A stretch of 64,000 nucleotides of DNA from Sinorhizobium sp. BG8 (GTDB lineage: Bacteria > Pseudomonadota > Alphaproteobacteria > Rhizobiales > Rhizobiaceae): assembly GCF_016864555.1 (NCBI RefSeq), contig NZ_CP044012.1, positions 926,501 through 990,500 on the forward strand. The letters run 5' to 3'. The first letter of the stretch is position 1. Each line of letters starts with the position of its first letter. Below, piece after piece: positions 37,037 to 46,602 of the stretch. The notes under the pieces are model-generated. The model did no database searches. It was not told the origin of the DNA and worked only from the letters and a program-made list of their open reading frames with translations. A program made the translations under genes and the position numbers.

Positions 37037-37879
37037 TCAACCCTGCTGATAGAGTGCAAAGGCCTCCTCGCCTTCCGCATCCTTGTGGATGATCGCCATC
37101 AGTCCGCGTACGACGGCGCTCGGATTGGCGTGCTGGTAAATGTTGCGCCCGTAGACCATGCCCATTGCGCCCTGCCGCATCAAGGCGGCAGATTTGGCAA
37201 ATACGGCGAGCAGGTCTTCCTTTCCACCGCCGCGTACAAGCACGGGGCAGCGCGCGGCCTCCACCACACGGTGGAAGTCATCCGGGTTCGTCGTCGGATC
37301 AGCCTTGACGATGTCCGCGCCCATCTCCCGGGCAAGCCGGGTCAGTGTTACGATCTTGTCCGCATCGCCGTCGACCATGTAGCCACCTCGTTCCGTCACC
37401 GGCTGCATGACGAGCGGCTCTATCATCAACGGCATGCCGTATTTCTCACAGTCGGCTCTAACACGTGCGATGTTCTGCACGCACTGACGGAAGAGATCCG
37501 GCTCGTCCGGTAGCATGAAGAGGTTCACGACCACGCAGGCTGCATCCATCTGCAACGCACCGACGAGTGGCTCGGCCTCGTTCTGGAGCACGGCCCACAT
37601 GTCGCGATGGCGGATGCGGTTGTAGGGATTGCCCATGTCGATGCGCATGACGAGCGCGGGCTTGTCCTTCCCGGGCAGATCCTGGAGCAGGTCGGCCTGG
37701 CCGTAGTTCATCTGGATAGCGTCAGGCCTGGCATCGACCAGCGCCTTCATCACGGCGGGCATGTTCTCCAGCCCGTCCAGGAAGGACGGCTCGTTGCAAA
37801 CGCCATGATCGATCGCCACGTCCAGGCAACGGCCGTTGCCGAACAGCCGGTTCATCCGGACCTTGCGGTTGTCTCGCAT
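37037..37879 (-). CDS. DhnA-type class I aldolase (DeoC/FbaB/LacD fold)
   Basis: 280-residue TIM-barrel aldolase. The opening LDVAIDHGV resembles class I fructose-bisphosphate and LsrF aldolases. ADIVKADPT contains the probable Schiff-base Lys (192), and LVRGGGK is the phosphate-binding loop. It would cleave the keto-sugar phosphate formed by the kinase and dehydrogenase. GGAG lies 6 bp before the ATG. The gene starts inside the last 28 bp of the dehydrogenase gene, showing tight coupling. Confidence 0.82.
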   Translation of the reverse strand: MRDNRKVRMNRLFGNGRCLDVAIDHGVCNEPSFLDGLENMPAVMKALVDARPDAIQMNYGQADLLQDLPGKDKPALVMRIDMGNPYNRIRHRDMWAVLQNEAEPLVGALQMDAACVVVNLFMLPDEPDLFRQCVQNIARVRADCEKYGMPLMIEPLVMQPVTERGGYMVDGDADKIVTLTRLAREMGADIVKADPTTNPDDFHRVVEAARCPVLVRGGGKEDLLAVFAKSAALMRQGAMGMVYGRNIYQHANPSAVVRGLMAIIHKDAEGEEAFALYQQG

Positions 37880-39600
37880 AGTTCACTCCTTTGTTTGTTC
37901 CTTGCGGAAAGGGTGCCCTCCGCAACGCCGTGACGGTCGTTGAGAAGGCTGAGAAAACGGCCACGCTCTTGGGCCTTGCGCTGCGCCGGCCAGTCCTTTT
38001 CGGCGGCGAGGATGTCGAGGACGGCATCGGTCATGTCGAGGCTGAGCTCACCGGTGATGGCAAGCGTCGTGCGCCGCAGGAGAAGGTCGTCCAGATGCTC
38101 AACCGCTTCGCTGCGGATGAGGTGCACCATCTCCCGTGCGCTGTATCCCGCATGCAGGAGGTCCTCGTCCGTTTCCATGGCGATGAACGAGGCAACACCC
38201 TGCGCATCCGTGCCATAGCGCGAAAAGAGCGTGGACGAGCGATCGACGGAAAGACCCGTCGCGCTGGAAAGCCGGCGAACCCAGAGGTCGGGATTTTCGG
38301 GAAAGGCACGTCCGCCCCCGAAGGTGCGCTCCGCTGTGTCAACGAGGCGGGACCGGCCGAGCCGCTCCAGCGCCATGTCGGCGGCGAGCTCTCCGAAAGA
38401 GCGGAACGTCGTCCACTTGCCGCCGATCATGCAGAGCACCGGCGGCCCGCCGTCGCGGCCTTCGAGCATCGTGCAGAAATGATCGCGCGGAATACGCCCG
38501 GTGAAACTGTCCTTGCTTGCGGGAAGCGGACGCACGCCCGCGAACTGGAAAACGATCTCTTCCGGTCGGATGCGAACACCCGGCAGAACGAAGGCGAGCG
38601 ATTGCAGGATATAATCCCGCTCGTCCGCCTCACAACGCACCGCGCCGGGGTCGTCGACCCGGATATCGGTCGAACCGACCAGTACCTTGCCGAGATAGGG
38701 AAAGAGGATGCAAATGCGCCCGTCGTCGTTCTCGTAGTATATCATGTGGCCGTCGAGCATGTCGCGCAGGCCCGCATTGTCGATGACCAGATGCGACCCC
38801 TTCGTACCGCCCATCAGCGGCGCAGGACGTGCATCCACCGAGAAAAGCGTATCATTCGCAATATCGATCCAGCCGCCGGTGGCGTTCACGACGAGCCGTG
38901 GCTGGATCGGAAGCACCTTGCCGGACACGTCGTCACGCAGAGCAAATTCGCCGGCACCGGCGTGTTCGAAGGTCGCGTAGTTCAGTGCCATGGCATTGGG
39001 GCCAGCGGACAGGGCGTCGCGCAACAACTCGATACCGATGCGTTCGGGATGGCTTACCCATGCATCGTAGTAGGTCGCGGAGCTGCGGATCGCTGGATTG
39101 AGCCCCGGCCACTTCTTCAGCGTTGCCTTGCGACCTCGAAACTGGTGGCGCGGCATCAGCGCACGCGTGCGCGTCAGGAAATCGTAGATCCCGAGGCCTG
39201 CCTTGATGGCGACCGCGCCCCTCCGGCTTGGGCGACGCGTGAGGCCGAGAAACCGCACGATGCCGTTGGCGAGGCCGGAGAAGACATCGAAGATCGGCAC
39301 CGTGGTCGGCAGCGGGGCTACGTAGTGAGGAGCGTTGCGCAGCAGCCGATCACGCTCGGCAAGCGATTCCCGCACAAGGCTGAACTCGCCGTTTTCCAGA
39401 TAGCGCAGGCCGCCATGCACCATGCGCGAGAGAGCGGCGCTCGCCCCGGAGCAATAGTCATTTTTCTCGACGAGCAGCACGTTCACGCCCTGCAACGCCA
39501 ACTCGCGGAAGACGCTGAGCCCGTTGATGCCGCCGCCGAGGACGCACACGTCCACGTTCGGGCTCCGGCAAAGCCCGTCAAATGTCTCTGCACGGTTCAT
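37852..39600 (-). CDS. GlpD/EryB-like FAD-dependent sugar-alcohol-phosphate dehydrogenase
   Basis: 582-residue flavoprotein of the glycerol-3-phosphate dehydrogenase family. The FAD motif CVLGGGINGLS is near residue 20, followed by SRMVHGGLRYLE, which contacts flavin and substrate; the C-terminal GlpD cap domain is present. Family members oxidise polyol phosphates and pass electrons to quinone at the membrane. Next to an FGGY kinase and an aldolase, it probably oxidises the kinase product rather than glycerol-3-phosphate. It is 12 bp from the aldo/keto reductase gene. Confidence 0.85.
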   Translation of the reverse strand: MNRAETFDGLCRSPNVDVCVLGGGINGLSVFRELALQGVNVLLVEKNDYCSGASAALSRMVHGGLRYLENGEFSLVRESLAERDRLLRNAPHYVAPLPTTVPIFDVFSGLANGIVRFLGLTRRPSRRGAVAIKAGLGIYDFLTRTRALMPRHQFRGRKATLKKWPGLNPAIRSSATYYDAWVSHPERIGIELLRDALSAGPNAMALNYATFEHAGAGEFALRDDVSGKVLPIQPRLVVNATGGWIDIANDTLFSVDARPAPLMGGTKGSHLVIDNAGLRDMLDGHMIYYENDDGRICILFPYLGKVLVGSTDIRVDDPGAVRCEADERDYILQSLAFVLPGVRIRPEEIVFQFAGVRPLPASKDSFTGRIPRDHFCTMLEGRDGGPPVLCMIGGKWTTFRSFGELAADMALERLGRSRLVDTAERTFGGGRAFPENPDLWVRRLSSATGLSVDRSSTLFSRYGTDAQGVASFIAMETDEDLLHAGYSAREMVHLIRSEAVEHLDDLLLRRTTLAITGELSLDMTDAVLDILAAEKDWPAQRKAQERGRFLSLLNDRHGVAEGTLSARNKQRSELCETTARSG

Positions 39601-39612
39601 GATGACAGTCCG

Positions 39613-40608
39613 TTATCCGTCCATGTTGGCCAGTTTCGCCGAAAGGGCTGCATCGACGGCCGCAAGGTCTTCGGCGTCGAACCGCAGCGTGCCGGCGCGG
39701 GCATTGTCGAGCGCCTGTTCCGGGTTGCGTGCGCCGCATAGCGCAAACGTGATGCCCGGCTGCGCAAGCGTCCATGCGATCACCGTCTGCGCGATGCTCG
39801 CACCGTGCCGTTCCGCAACGGGCCGGATCGCATCGGAAAAATCCTTTGCTTTCTGCCGGTTGGCGACGGAGAAGCGCGGGTTGTTCTTGCGCTGGTCGTC
39901 ACCGGAGAAGACGCGGTCCGGTCCAATGGTGCCGGAAAGAAGGCCGAGCGCCAGCGAGGAATAACTGAGCGTCGACACCCCGTTTGCAAGGGTGAGCGGC
40001 AGCAGGTCCGCCTCGATCTTGCGATCGATCATGCTGAACCGCTCCTGGATCGCATCGAGCGATCCCTTCGCGATGTACTGCTCCAGTTCCGACCGGTTGA
40101 CATTGCTCGCACCGATCGCGCGGATCTTGCCCGCCTGTTTCAGTTCCTCAAGCGCCGCGACGGTCTCCTCGACCGGTGTCGTCGCGTCCTGCCAATGGGT
40201 GATGTAAAGGTCGATATAATCCGTGCCGAGCCGGCGCAGGCTTTCCTCCACCTCGTGCACGATTGAGTCCCGGCCGAGATAGCGGTGAACCGGCTTGCCA
40301 TCCTGATCGAAGAAGTGACTGCCTTTCTGCGTGTGCCAGACGAGGCCGCATTTGGTCGCGATCACCGCCTTGTCGCGGCGCCCCGAGATCGCCTTGCCGA
40401 CGATCTCTTCCGACCGGCCGAGCCCGTAGGCCGGCGCGGTGTCGATAAGGGTGACGCCGGCATCGAGCGAGGCCTGGATCGCCGCAATGGATTGCGCCTC
40501 GTCGGTTCCGCCCCACATCCAGCCGCCGATCGCCCAGGTGCCGAGCCCCACGGCTGACGCCTTGACGCCGGAGCGTCCGATCTCGCGGATCAACTGTTCG
40601 CCGCTCAT
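39613..40608 (-). CDS. Aldo/keto reductase (IolS/YajO-like)
   Basis: 331-residue TIM-barrel oxidoreductase. The segment LIDTAPAYGLGRSE contains the catalytic Asp and Tyr, IATKCGL the Lys and LYITHWQD the His. It is not closely related to the two reductases of cluster C. The ATG overlaps the SorC stop by 4 bp (ATGA). In operon G it may interconvert an aldose or ketose and the polyol. Coenzyme and substrate are unknown. Confidence 0.85.
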   Translation of the reverse strand: MSGEQLIREIGRSGVKASAVGLGTWAIGGWMWGGTDEAQSIAAIQASLDAGVTLIDTAPAYGLGRSEEIVGKAISGRRDKAVIATKCGLVWHTQKGSHFFDQDGKPVHRYLGRDSIVHEVEESLRRLGTDYIDLYITHWQDATTPVEETVAALEELKQAGKIRAIGASNVNRSELEQYIAKGSLDAIQERFSMIDRKIEADLLPLTLANGVSTLSYSSLALGLLSGTIGPDRVFSGDDQRKNNPRFSVANRQKAKDFSDAIRPVAERHGASIAQTVIAWTLAQPGITFALCGARNPEQALDNARAGTLRFDAEDLAAVDAALSAKLANMDG

Positions 40609-41615
40609 GCCGAAATCCCTTCCTCGGATGCAATTTCAAGAATGCGCGAGCCGGTCGCCTCATCGGTCACGAGCGTGTCGAGATGGTTGCCGCGCAGGAC
40701 GCTGAGGATCGGGCCTGCCTTGTTCGGTCCGCTCGCGACGCCGATCTTCATCGGGATAGAGGCAAACTCCGGCAAGGTGAGCGAAACCAGCGAGCGGTTG
40801 AGACTGTAGTCGCAGACCCGGCCGTGATCGTCGAGAAGGTGGGCAAGCAGCTCGCAGCTCGCGCCCGAGCGCTCGATCGCCACCCGATCCGTGCTGGAGG
40901 ACGGATGAAGGTCGTAGTAGCTCGAGTCGTCCGTCAGGATCGAGCCGATGCCGACCACCGCCACCTTCGCCTCGCGCGCCCGTTTGAAGACATCGGCGAC
41001 GGAGCGCATGTTGATCAGCATCGCCCGCTGCTCCGCATCGTCGGCAAACAGTGGTGCGTGGATCTGGTAGGAGCGTCCGCCCAGCCGATCGGCCATCAGC
41101 GTCGAAACGTGGTTGACGTCCGTATAGTGCTTGCCCTGCACGCATCCGGTCGCCGGGATCACCTCGACATCGAAACGACGGGCCGGCTGCAGACCGGCGA
41201 CGACAGCGCTGACGCCCTTGCCGCCAGTGATGCAGATCGTGTCGCCATCGGCGATCTCCTCGATCAACAGGCGGGCCGCCGCCTCGCCGACGGCCTGCAG
41301 CGCGGTCTGCGGATTGTCGGAAACGGTCGGCACCACGACGGCGCGGCTGATGCCGCCGAGCGCCAGAAGACGCTCCTCCATGTCCACCAGAGGCTCGATT
41401 GGCGACTTGATCTTGATCTCGACAAGGCCGAGCTGGCGGCCCCGTTTGATGAGTCGATTGACGGTGGCGTGCGAGAGGCCAAGCTGGTCTGCGATCTGCG
41501 CCTGTGTCAGGCCTTCCAGAAAGTGCAGCACGAGTGCCTGGTGCATCTGGCGCGCGATGACGATCTCTTCGCGCGGCGCTGTGGTCGTCTTGGGTTTCAG
41601 TTTGGCGATCGGCAT
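40605..41615 (-). CDS. SorC/DeoR-family sugar-binding transcriptional regulator
   Basis: 336 residues. The N-terminal HTH (about residues 33-60) contains EGLTQAQIADQLGLSHATVNRLI. The remaining sugar-phosphate-binding domain has the SorC pattern (TICITGGKGVSAVV, then GIGSILTDDSSYY). EryD of erythritol operons belongs to this family. Encoded within the operon, it should respond to a phosphorylated intermediate and act at the promoter before the binding-protein gene, where a long palindrome lies. Confidence 0.88.
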   Translation of the reverse strand: MPIAKLKPKTTTAPREEIVIARQMHQALVLHFLEGLTQAQIADQLGLSHATVNRLIKRGRQLGLVEIKIKSPIEPLVDMEERLLALGGISRAVVVPTVSDNPQTALQAVGEAAARLLIEEIADGDTICITGGKGVSAVVAGLQPARRFDVEVIPATGCVQGKHYTDVNHVSTLMADRLGGRSYQIHAPLFADDAEQRAMLINMRSVADVFKRAREAKVAVVGIGSILTDDSSYYDLHPSSSTDRVAIERSGASCELLAHLLDDHGRVCDYSLNRSLVSLTLPEFASIPMKIGVASGPNKAGPILSVLRGNHLDTLVTDEATGSRILEIASEEGISA

Positions 41616-41616
41616 A

Positions 41617-42605
41617 TCAGGCGGCCTTCCGCTTGTGCAGGAAATGGTCGATGGAAACAGCGGCGAGCAGAATGCACCCCTTGATCATGTCCTGCCAATA
41701 GACCGACACGTTGAGCAGGATCAGCGAACTGGTAACGACCGAGAGAAGCGCTATGCCAAGGATGGCGCCGAGGATCGTACCCGAGCCGCCATTGAGCGAC
41801 GCACCCCCGATGACCGCCGCCGCGATGATGTTGAGCTCCATGCCGACGCCGAAGGTGGGTGTCGCCGCCCCGAAGCGGGACATGTAGATGACACCTGCAA
41901 CACCGGCGAGAGTTGAGCACAGCACGGTCACCCAGAACTTCACCTGGTTGGTCTTGATGCCGGAGTAGAGCGCGGCCTTCTCGTTGCTGCCCGTGTAGAA
42001 GACCTTGCGGAAGGCGGTCGCCCGCCGCAGCAGGAAATCGAACAACACGACCACTGCGACGAAGATCAGGATGACATAGGGAATCCCGTGGAACGTGCCC
42101 TGCCCCACCGCCTTGAACCCTGCCGGCAACGTGAAGAGCGACAGCGGCGTGCCCTTGGTGATGATGAGGCAGAGGCCGCGAACGATCACCATTGCCGCAA
42201 GCGAGGTAATGAAGTGGTTGAGGCCGACGACCGTCACGAAGAAGCCCATGATGCCGCCGATGGCGCTGCTCGCGAGGATGCCGACGAACGAAGCCGTCCA
42301 GGGATCAAGCCCCGCGAGAAACAGCGAGCCGGAAAGCACCATCGCGAAACAGACGACAGAGCCGACCGCCAGGTCGATACCCCGACGATAAGCAGGATCG
42401 TCATGCCCACGACGACGATGCCCTCCACGGAGAAGCTCATGAGCATGGCGCGAAAATTGCCAAGTGTCAGGAAGTGCGGCGAGGCGAAGCTCATGATCAC
42501 GCAAAGCGCAAGGATGATCACGATCAGTCCCGCCTCGCGCATCGTGCCGATGCGTTTCCAGGACGATGTCTTCGGCGTGCCCGCCACGATCGTATCGATT
42601 GCCAT
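41617..42605 (-). pseudogene. Ribose-type sugar ABC permease, interrupted by a one-base frameshift
   Basis: RbsC-family permease of operon G. Translation from 42605 (MAIDTIVAG, ribosome site GGGAG) reads correctly through MTILLIVG and then leaves the frame at the CCCC run 42380-42383 (GGGG on the coding strand). The frame ending at 41617 carries the rest, from GIDLAVGSVV to the C-terminus. One additional G restores a 329-residue protein with the expected family motif GGIDLAVG. Without it the importer has no pore. A sequencing deletion in the G run is the simplest alternative to a true mutation. Confidence 0.85.
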
Positions 42606-42630
42606 TCCCGTCTCTCCCGTCGCTTTCCCG

Positions 42631-44157
42631 TCACGCTGCATGGTTTGCCGTCCTTGTCGTGCCCACTCCCGAGGCTAGGCGGATCACGGACTCCTCCGTC
42701 ATTTCGTCGCCACTGATCTCGCCGGCGATGCGTCCCTCCCGGACGACGAGGGCACGGTCGCAGAGCCCGATCAGTTCCGGCATTTCGGATGAGATGACGA
42801 CGACGCCGATTCCCGAAAGCGCAAGCTCCCGCAGCAGGCGATGGATTTCCGCCTTCGCGCCGACGTCGATACCGCGCGTCGGCTCGTCCATCAGGATGAC
42901 CTTCGGCTTCACCGCGAGCTGCTTGGCGATCGCAACCTTCTGCTGATTGCCGCCGGAGAGCGATTTCACCTGCGCATCGACCCCTCCCATGCGCACACCG
43001 AGCCGCCGCGCGAAATCCTCCGCAAGTGCCGCCTCCGCGCGACCGTTCAACAGGCCGACCGAGTTCGTCAGCGACTTCAGATCCAGCACGGAGATGTTCT
43101 GCGCAACGGAGAGTTCCAGAAACACGCCGGAACCCTTGCGGTCTTCGGAGAGATAGACGATGCCGGCCTTCACCGCGTCGGAATAGGAGCGGATCGGCTG
43201 CACCTTGCCGTGCAGGCGCACTTCACCTGCTGTGCGTGGCCGAAGGCCGCAGATGCCTTCGGCAATCTCCGTGCGGCCGGAGCCGATGAGGCCGCCGATA
43301 CCGAGGATTTCGCCCTTGCGCAGGTCGAAGCTCACGCCATGGAAGCGCTCGCCGTCGCCGATGCTCTCCACCTCGAGGATTGTCTCGCCGGACGCTTCGT
43401 CCGCACGGAGCTTCTCCGGATAGAGCTGCGTGATCTCGCGCCCGACCATCCGGCGCACGACGACGTCAGGCGTAATGTCGGCGATGCGGTCGGTGCACAC
43501 ATAGCGGCCGTCACGGAACACGGTGACCCGGTCGCATAGGCTGAAGATCTCGGCCATGCGGTGGCTGATGTAGATGATCGATATGCCGTTTTTCTTGAGG
43601 TCGCCGATGATCGCGAAGAGTTGCTGTGCCTCTGTCTCTGTCAGTGCCGCGGTCGGCTCGTCCAGGATCAGTACGCTGCAGTCGAGCGTCAGCGCCTTGG
43701 CGATCTCGACGAGCTGCTGGCTGGAGATCGGCAGGTCCCCGACCTTACGACGGACATCGATGGCGGCGAGCCGGTTCATAACGACCTGCGCATCCCGCTC
43801 CAGCGCACGGTAATTCATGAAGGGGACCCGGCGGCGGTTTGTCGCCGCCATGAACATGTTTTCGGCAACGGTCGCGTCCGGGCACAGCGCTATTTCCTGA
43901 TGCACCAGCCCGATGCCGAGCGACTGGGCGACAGCGGGCGATGAAATGCGGACGGCCTTTCCGTCCAGGCGGATTTCACCCGAGGTCGGCTGAAGAACGC
44001 CGGCGATGATGTTCATCAGGGTCGACTTGCCGGCACCGTTCTCGCCGCAGAGCGCATGCACCTCACCGCGCTCCAGGGCGAAGTCGACATCGGTCAACGC
44101 CTTCACCGCCCCGAAATGCTTGGTAACGCCATGAATGGTGAGCACCGGCTCCGCCAT
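42631..44157 (-). CDS. Ribose-type sugar ABC transporter ATPase (double NBD)
   Basis: 508-residue RbsA-type ATPase. NBD1: Walker [10 protein letters not shown] and Walker [15 protein letters not shown]2: signature LSGGNQQK and Walker [12 protein letters not shown]. The start at 44157 ([11 protein letters not shown]) has a strong GGGAGGGGGA ribosome site. The frame stays open upstream to 45285, but that part is the binding-protein gene read in the wrong frame. It is 25 bp from the frameshifted permease. Confidence 0.9.
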   Translation of the reverse strand: MAEPVLTIHGVTKHFGAVKALTDVDFALERGEVHALCGENGAGKSTLMNIIAGVLQPTSGEIRLDGKAVRISSPAVAQSLGIGLVHQEIALCPDATVAENMFMAATNRRRVPFMNYRALERDAQVVMNRLAAIDVRRKVGDLPISSQQLVEIAKALTLDCSVLILDEPTAALTETEAQQLFAIIGDLKKNGISIIYISHRMAEIFSLCDRVTVFRDGRYVCTDRIADITPDVVVRRMVGREITQLYPEKLRADEASGETILEVESIGDGERFHGVSFDLRKGEILGIGGLIGSGRTEIAEGICGLRPRTAGEVRLHGKVQPIRSYSDAVKAGIVYLSEDRKGSGVFLELSVAQNISVLDLKSLTNSVGLLNGRAEAALAEDFARRLGVRMGGVDAQVKSLSGGNQQKVAIAKQLAVKPKVILMDEPTRGIDVGAKAEIHRLLRELALSGIGVVVISSEMPELIGLCDRALVVREGRIAGEISGDEMTEESVIRLASGVGTTRTANHAA

Positions 44158-44182
44158 TGTCTCCCCCTCCCTTTCCCTTGGA

Positions 44183-44210
44183 GCCATCCGCACTCGAAGG
44201 CGCGGATGGC
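44183..44210 (-). other. Intercistronic stem-loop after binding-protein gene G
   Basis: Perfect 9-bp inverted repeat (44183-44191 with 44202-44210, 10-nt loop) in the 68-bp gap between the binding-protein stop and the ATPase start. No T-tract. Probably a message-stabilising hairpin. Confidence 0.55.
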
Positions 44211-44225
44211 GCGCGTGCGAAGCAC

Positions 44226-45254
44226 TTACTCCTCGATGCCCTTCGTACCGCGACGCTGCAGGTACTTGTCCCAGTAGAAGTCGTCGGCATTCTCCGCCGT
44301 CACTATGGAAAGGCCGTTGTCGACGACGGGAACGCTCATCGCGTTGAAGCCTGAGCGCTTGGCGTCGTTCATCGGGTCGATCAGTTCCGGATGCTTGGCG
44401 AGCCACAGGAGCATGAAGCCCATGTAGCCCTGCATGCCCTGGTTCGGGTTGATTGAACCGAAGACTTCGCCCGCCTTGATCATGTCGAGGATATTGGCGT
44501 TGACGTCCGCACACATGACGAGAACCTTGCCGCCGCTTTCCTTGCTGGCCTGTGCCGCACCGATCGCCGAGTTGGCCTCCGGCATGAAGACCGCCCCGAG
44601 ATTCGGATTGGCCTGGATGATGCTGAGCAGACCCTGATAGGCCTTGGTCGGGTCCTGGTTGGAGGCTGCGCGGCCGACCAGCTTCATGTCCGGCCACTTC
44701 TCCTCCATGCGACCGATGAAGGCTGTGATACGCTTGTCGTGGTTGTCCTGCCCCGGGTTCTCGAGGACCGCATATTCTCCCTTTCCGCCCATCTTCTCGG
44801 CGATCGCGTCGGCGGCATAGATGCCTTCGCGGGTGTTGTCCGAGGTGATGAAGGAAACGCGCTTGGAAAGCGGCGAGTCTGCCGCAAAGGTCACGACGGC
44901 CGTGCCCTGGTCGATCGCACGATTGATCGGCTCGATGAAGGGATCCGAGTTCATCGGATGGACGAGAATGCCCGCCGGGTTCTGCGCCAGCGCCTGATCG
45001 AAGGTAGCGATCTGCTTGTTGACGTCGTACTCCGGCGTGCCGGTGTATTCCGTCTCGCAGCCGAACTGTTGGCCGGCCTGCTTGAACATCTCGTAGACGG
45101 GGAACCAGTATTCCACCCCCGAGACCATGACGTTCATGACGTATTTTTCGCCCGGCTTGCAGCGGAACGGATTTTCCGTGTCGGCCGACGCAGTGCCGGC
45201 AAATAGCGTTGTTGCAAGGACCGCCATTGCGGTCGAGCTGATAAATTTGCGCAA
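44226..45254 (-). CDS. Sugar ABC transporter periplasmic binding protein (TTG start)
   Basis: 342-residue Peripla_BP_4 protein and first gene of polyol operon G. The start is a TTG at 45254, read as [13 protein letters not shown]. It is chosen because a strong ribosome site (GAGGAGG) sits just upstream and the signal peptide starts there, ending at ASA-DTE. The longer frame from 45398 passes through the promoter. The mature part has cysteine-containing segments ([17 protein letters not shown]) that could form a disulfide. It binds the sugar or polyol handled by the operon. Confidence 0.87.
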   Translation of the reverse strand: MRKFISSTAMAVLATTLFAGTASADTENPFRCKPGEKYVMNVMVSGVEYWFPVYEMFKQAGQQFGCETEYTGTPEYDVNKQIATFDQALAQNPAGILVHPMNSDPFIEPINRAIDQGTAVVTFAADSPLSKRVSFITSDNTREGIYAADAIAEKMGGKGEYAVLENPGQDNHDKRITAFIGRMEEKWPDMKLVGRAASNQDPTKAYQGLLSIIQANPNLGAVFMPEANSAIGAAQASKESGGKVLVMCADVNANILDMIKAGEVFGSINPNQGMQGYMGFMLLWLAKHPELIDPMNDAKRSGFNAMSVPVVDNGLSIVTAENADDFYWDKYLQRRGTKGIEE

Positions 45255-45359
45255 GATTCCTCCTCGAGGCCGAAGCCCCTCCCAAAAGCCCGAGGGCGTC
45301 GAGATGACGCCGCTGATCTCAGTGAATTCCGGAATTCCTCCTCGAAATCCGGTAGGAGC

Positions 45360-45388
45360 AACTAAATGGATTAAACCTTGCGTGTCAA
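45360..45388 (-). promoter_or_regulatory. Candidate promoter of operon G
   Basis: On the minus strand TTGACA (45383-45388) is followed after 17 bp by TTAGTT (45360-45365), about 105 bp before the TTG start codon. The -35 box is exact, the -10 box weak. The long palindrome lies just upstream of the -35 box. Confidence 0.45.
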
Positions 45389-45398
45389 TATAATTCAC

Positions 45399-45420
45399 GC
45401 CATGAAATATATTTCATGGC
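45399..45420. promoter_or_regulatory. 22-bp perfect palindrome upstream of operon G
   Basis: The 11-bp half GCCATGAAATA (45399-45409) is followed directly by its exact complement TATTTCATGGC (45410-45420). It lies 10 bp upstream of the candidate -35 box. The SorC-family regulator of operon G is the natural candidate to bind it, and the position suits an activator. Binding is inferred from symmetry and position. Confidence 0.6.
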
Positions 45421-45790
45421 TTTGCGACTACATCTTGCAGGCGAGATGACAAATCCGACCGACCGAGCCCTTCTCGATCGGAGAGGCGACCCAGACTGCC
45501 TGCCTTGTGAGCTCGACGGATCCCGACCTTCGCCGATCAGAAGCCCCTTCCAGCAATTCGCCGCTACCGACTACGGGATGCTCAAACGTGTCGCGGATCG
45601 CGAACTTGCGGCGTTCCGACGCTCATTTCAGGCGGAGATATTCAGGAAAAGGCTTCATTGCCAGGGCAAGCAGATCTGACGCCCAGATGGCGCATCTCTA
45701 CTAATGGCATAGCCCCGACGGCGCCCTGAATTCGAAGACAGCCAGCAGTCGCCCCGACCTTTCCCAGGACAACCTATTGAGGCTCAACGC

Positions 45791-46564
45791 CTAGTTCGCG
45801 CGGAAAATTTCCAGCGCGACTATCTGTGCAAGCGTGCGTGCAAGTTCGTCGATCAGTTGCCTCTCATGCGTCTGGAAACGCGAACTCGGCGTAGGGACCG
45901 AGATAGCGTAGAGATCGCCCTGGAGGTCGTAGAACGCTCCGCCAACCGCCGACACGCCTACGGTGTGCTGGTCTCTGTCGAAGGCAACGCCCGTTTCCCT
46001 TACCGTTTCGATTTCGTCCTGATACGCCTGCAGCAGCGCAGGGTCCTCTGCAATGGCTGGCTGCTCCTCCGCCAAACGGGCAAGAACCTGCTTGTCACTC
46101 AGCTTGGCGAGACAGGCTTTCCCGTTGGCCGTGTCACACAAGGGAAAACTCTCTCCCACGAAAGACACGGTGCGCAGCCTGTGGGTACCCGGAATCTGGT
46201 CGACGAACACAAGACGCTTAGAGCGAAACACCGCGAGGTCCACGGTCTCTTTCGTCCGGCGTGCCAGGTCGACCAAATAGGGTCTCAACATTTCGAGGAC
46301 ATCTATACGGGCCGACTCCGCGAGGGCACCGATCTCCGGCCCAAGGCGAATGCCACGATCCGGGCTCGCCGCTATTACGAATTGCTCGGCCTGGAGAGCG
46401 CCGACGATACGCTGCACCGTGGAGCGCGGTAGACCGACCCGGTCTGCAATCTGCCCGAGACTCAGGCCGTCGCTTTCGTTCTTCAGGCTTCGCAGGATCG
46501 CGGCAGCGCGCGCGATCACCTGAATGCCTGACCTTTCATCATTGCTTTTGACTGCGTCACTCAT
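45791..46564 (-). CDS. IclR-family transcriptional regulator
   Basis: 257 residues. The HTH is at about residues 15-75 (AAILRSLKNESDGLSLGQIADRVGLPRSTVQRIV), followed by the IclR effector domain (VDLAVFRSKRLVFVDQIPG, then CDTANGKACLA). It is the last gene of operon H on the same strand as the BKACE and Liv genes. Likely target: the promoter before the cyclase gene, with an aromatic or short carboxylic acid as effector, as usual in this family. Confidence 0.88.
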   Translation of the reverse strand: MSDAVKSNDERSGIQVIARAAAILRSLKNESDGLSLGQIADRVGLPRSTVQRIVGALQAEQFVIAASPDRGIRLGPEIGALAESARIDVLEMLRPYLVDLARRTKETVDLAVFRSKRLVFVDQIPGTHRLRTVSFVGESFPLCDTANGKACLAKLSDKQVLARLAEEQPAIAEDPALLQAYQDEIETVRETGVAFDRDQHTVGVSAVGGAFYDLQGDLYAISVPTPSSRFQTHERQLIDELARTLAQIVALEIFRAN

Positions 46565-46602
46565 TGAGCAAAACCTCGAATACTGTTCGCCTGCGCCCCG
46601 GT

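Larger units (their letters stand above)
45255..45790. other. Regulatory gap between polyol operon G and IclR gene
   Basis: 536 bp. The first 170 bp hold the probable promoter and palindrome of operon G, annotated separately. The remaining ~370 bp show no convincing gene; an open frame at 45416-45679 on the plus strand has no ribosome site and no recognisable product. Confidence 0.45.

Noticed and set aside
42631-45285. A continuous 884-codon frame suggesting a fused protein
   Set aside because: Everything upstream of 44157 is the binding-protein gene in the wrong frame; the ATPase begins at 44157 with its own strong ribosome site.
45416-45679. Small plus-strand open frame in the gap before the IclR gene
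   Set aside because: No ribosome site and no recognisable product; it starts in the regulatory palindrome of operon G.
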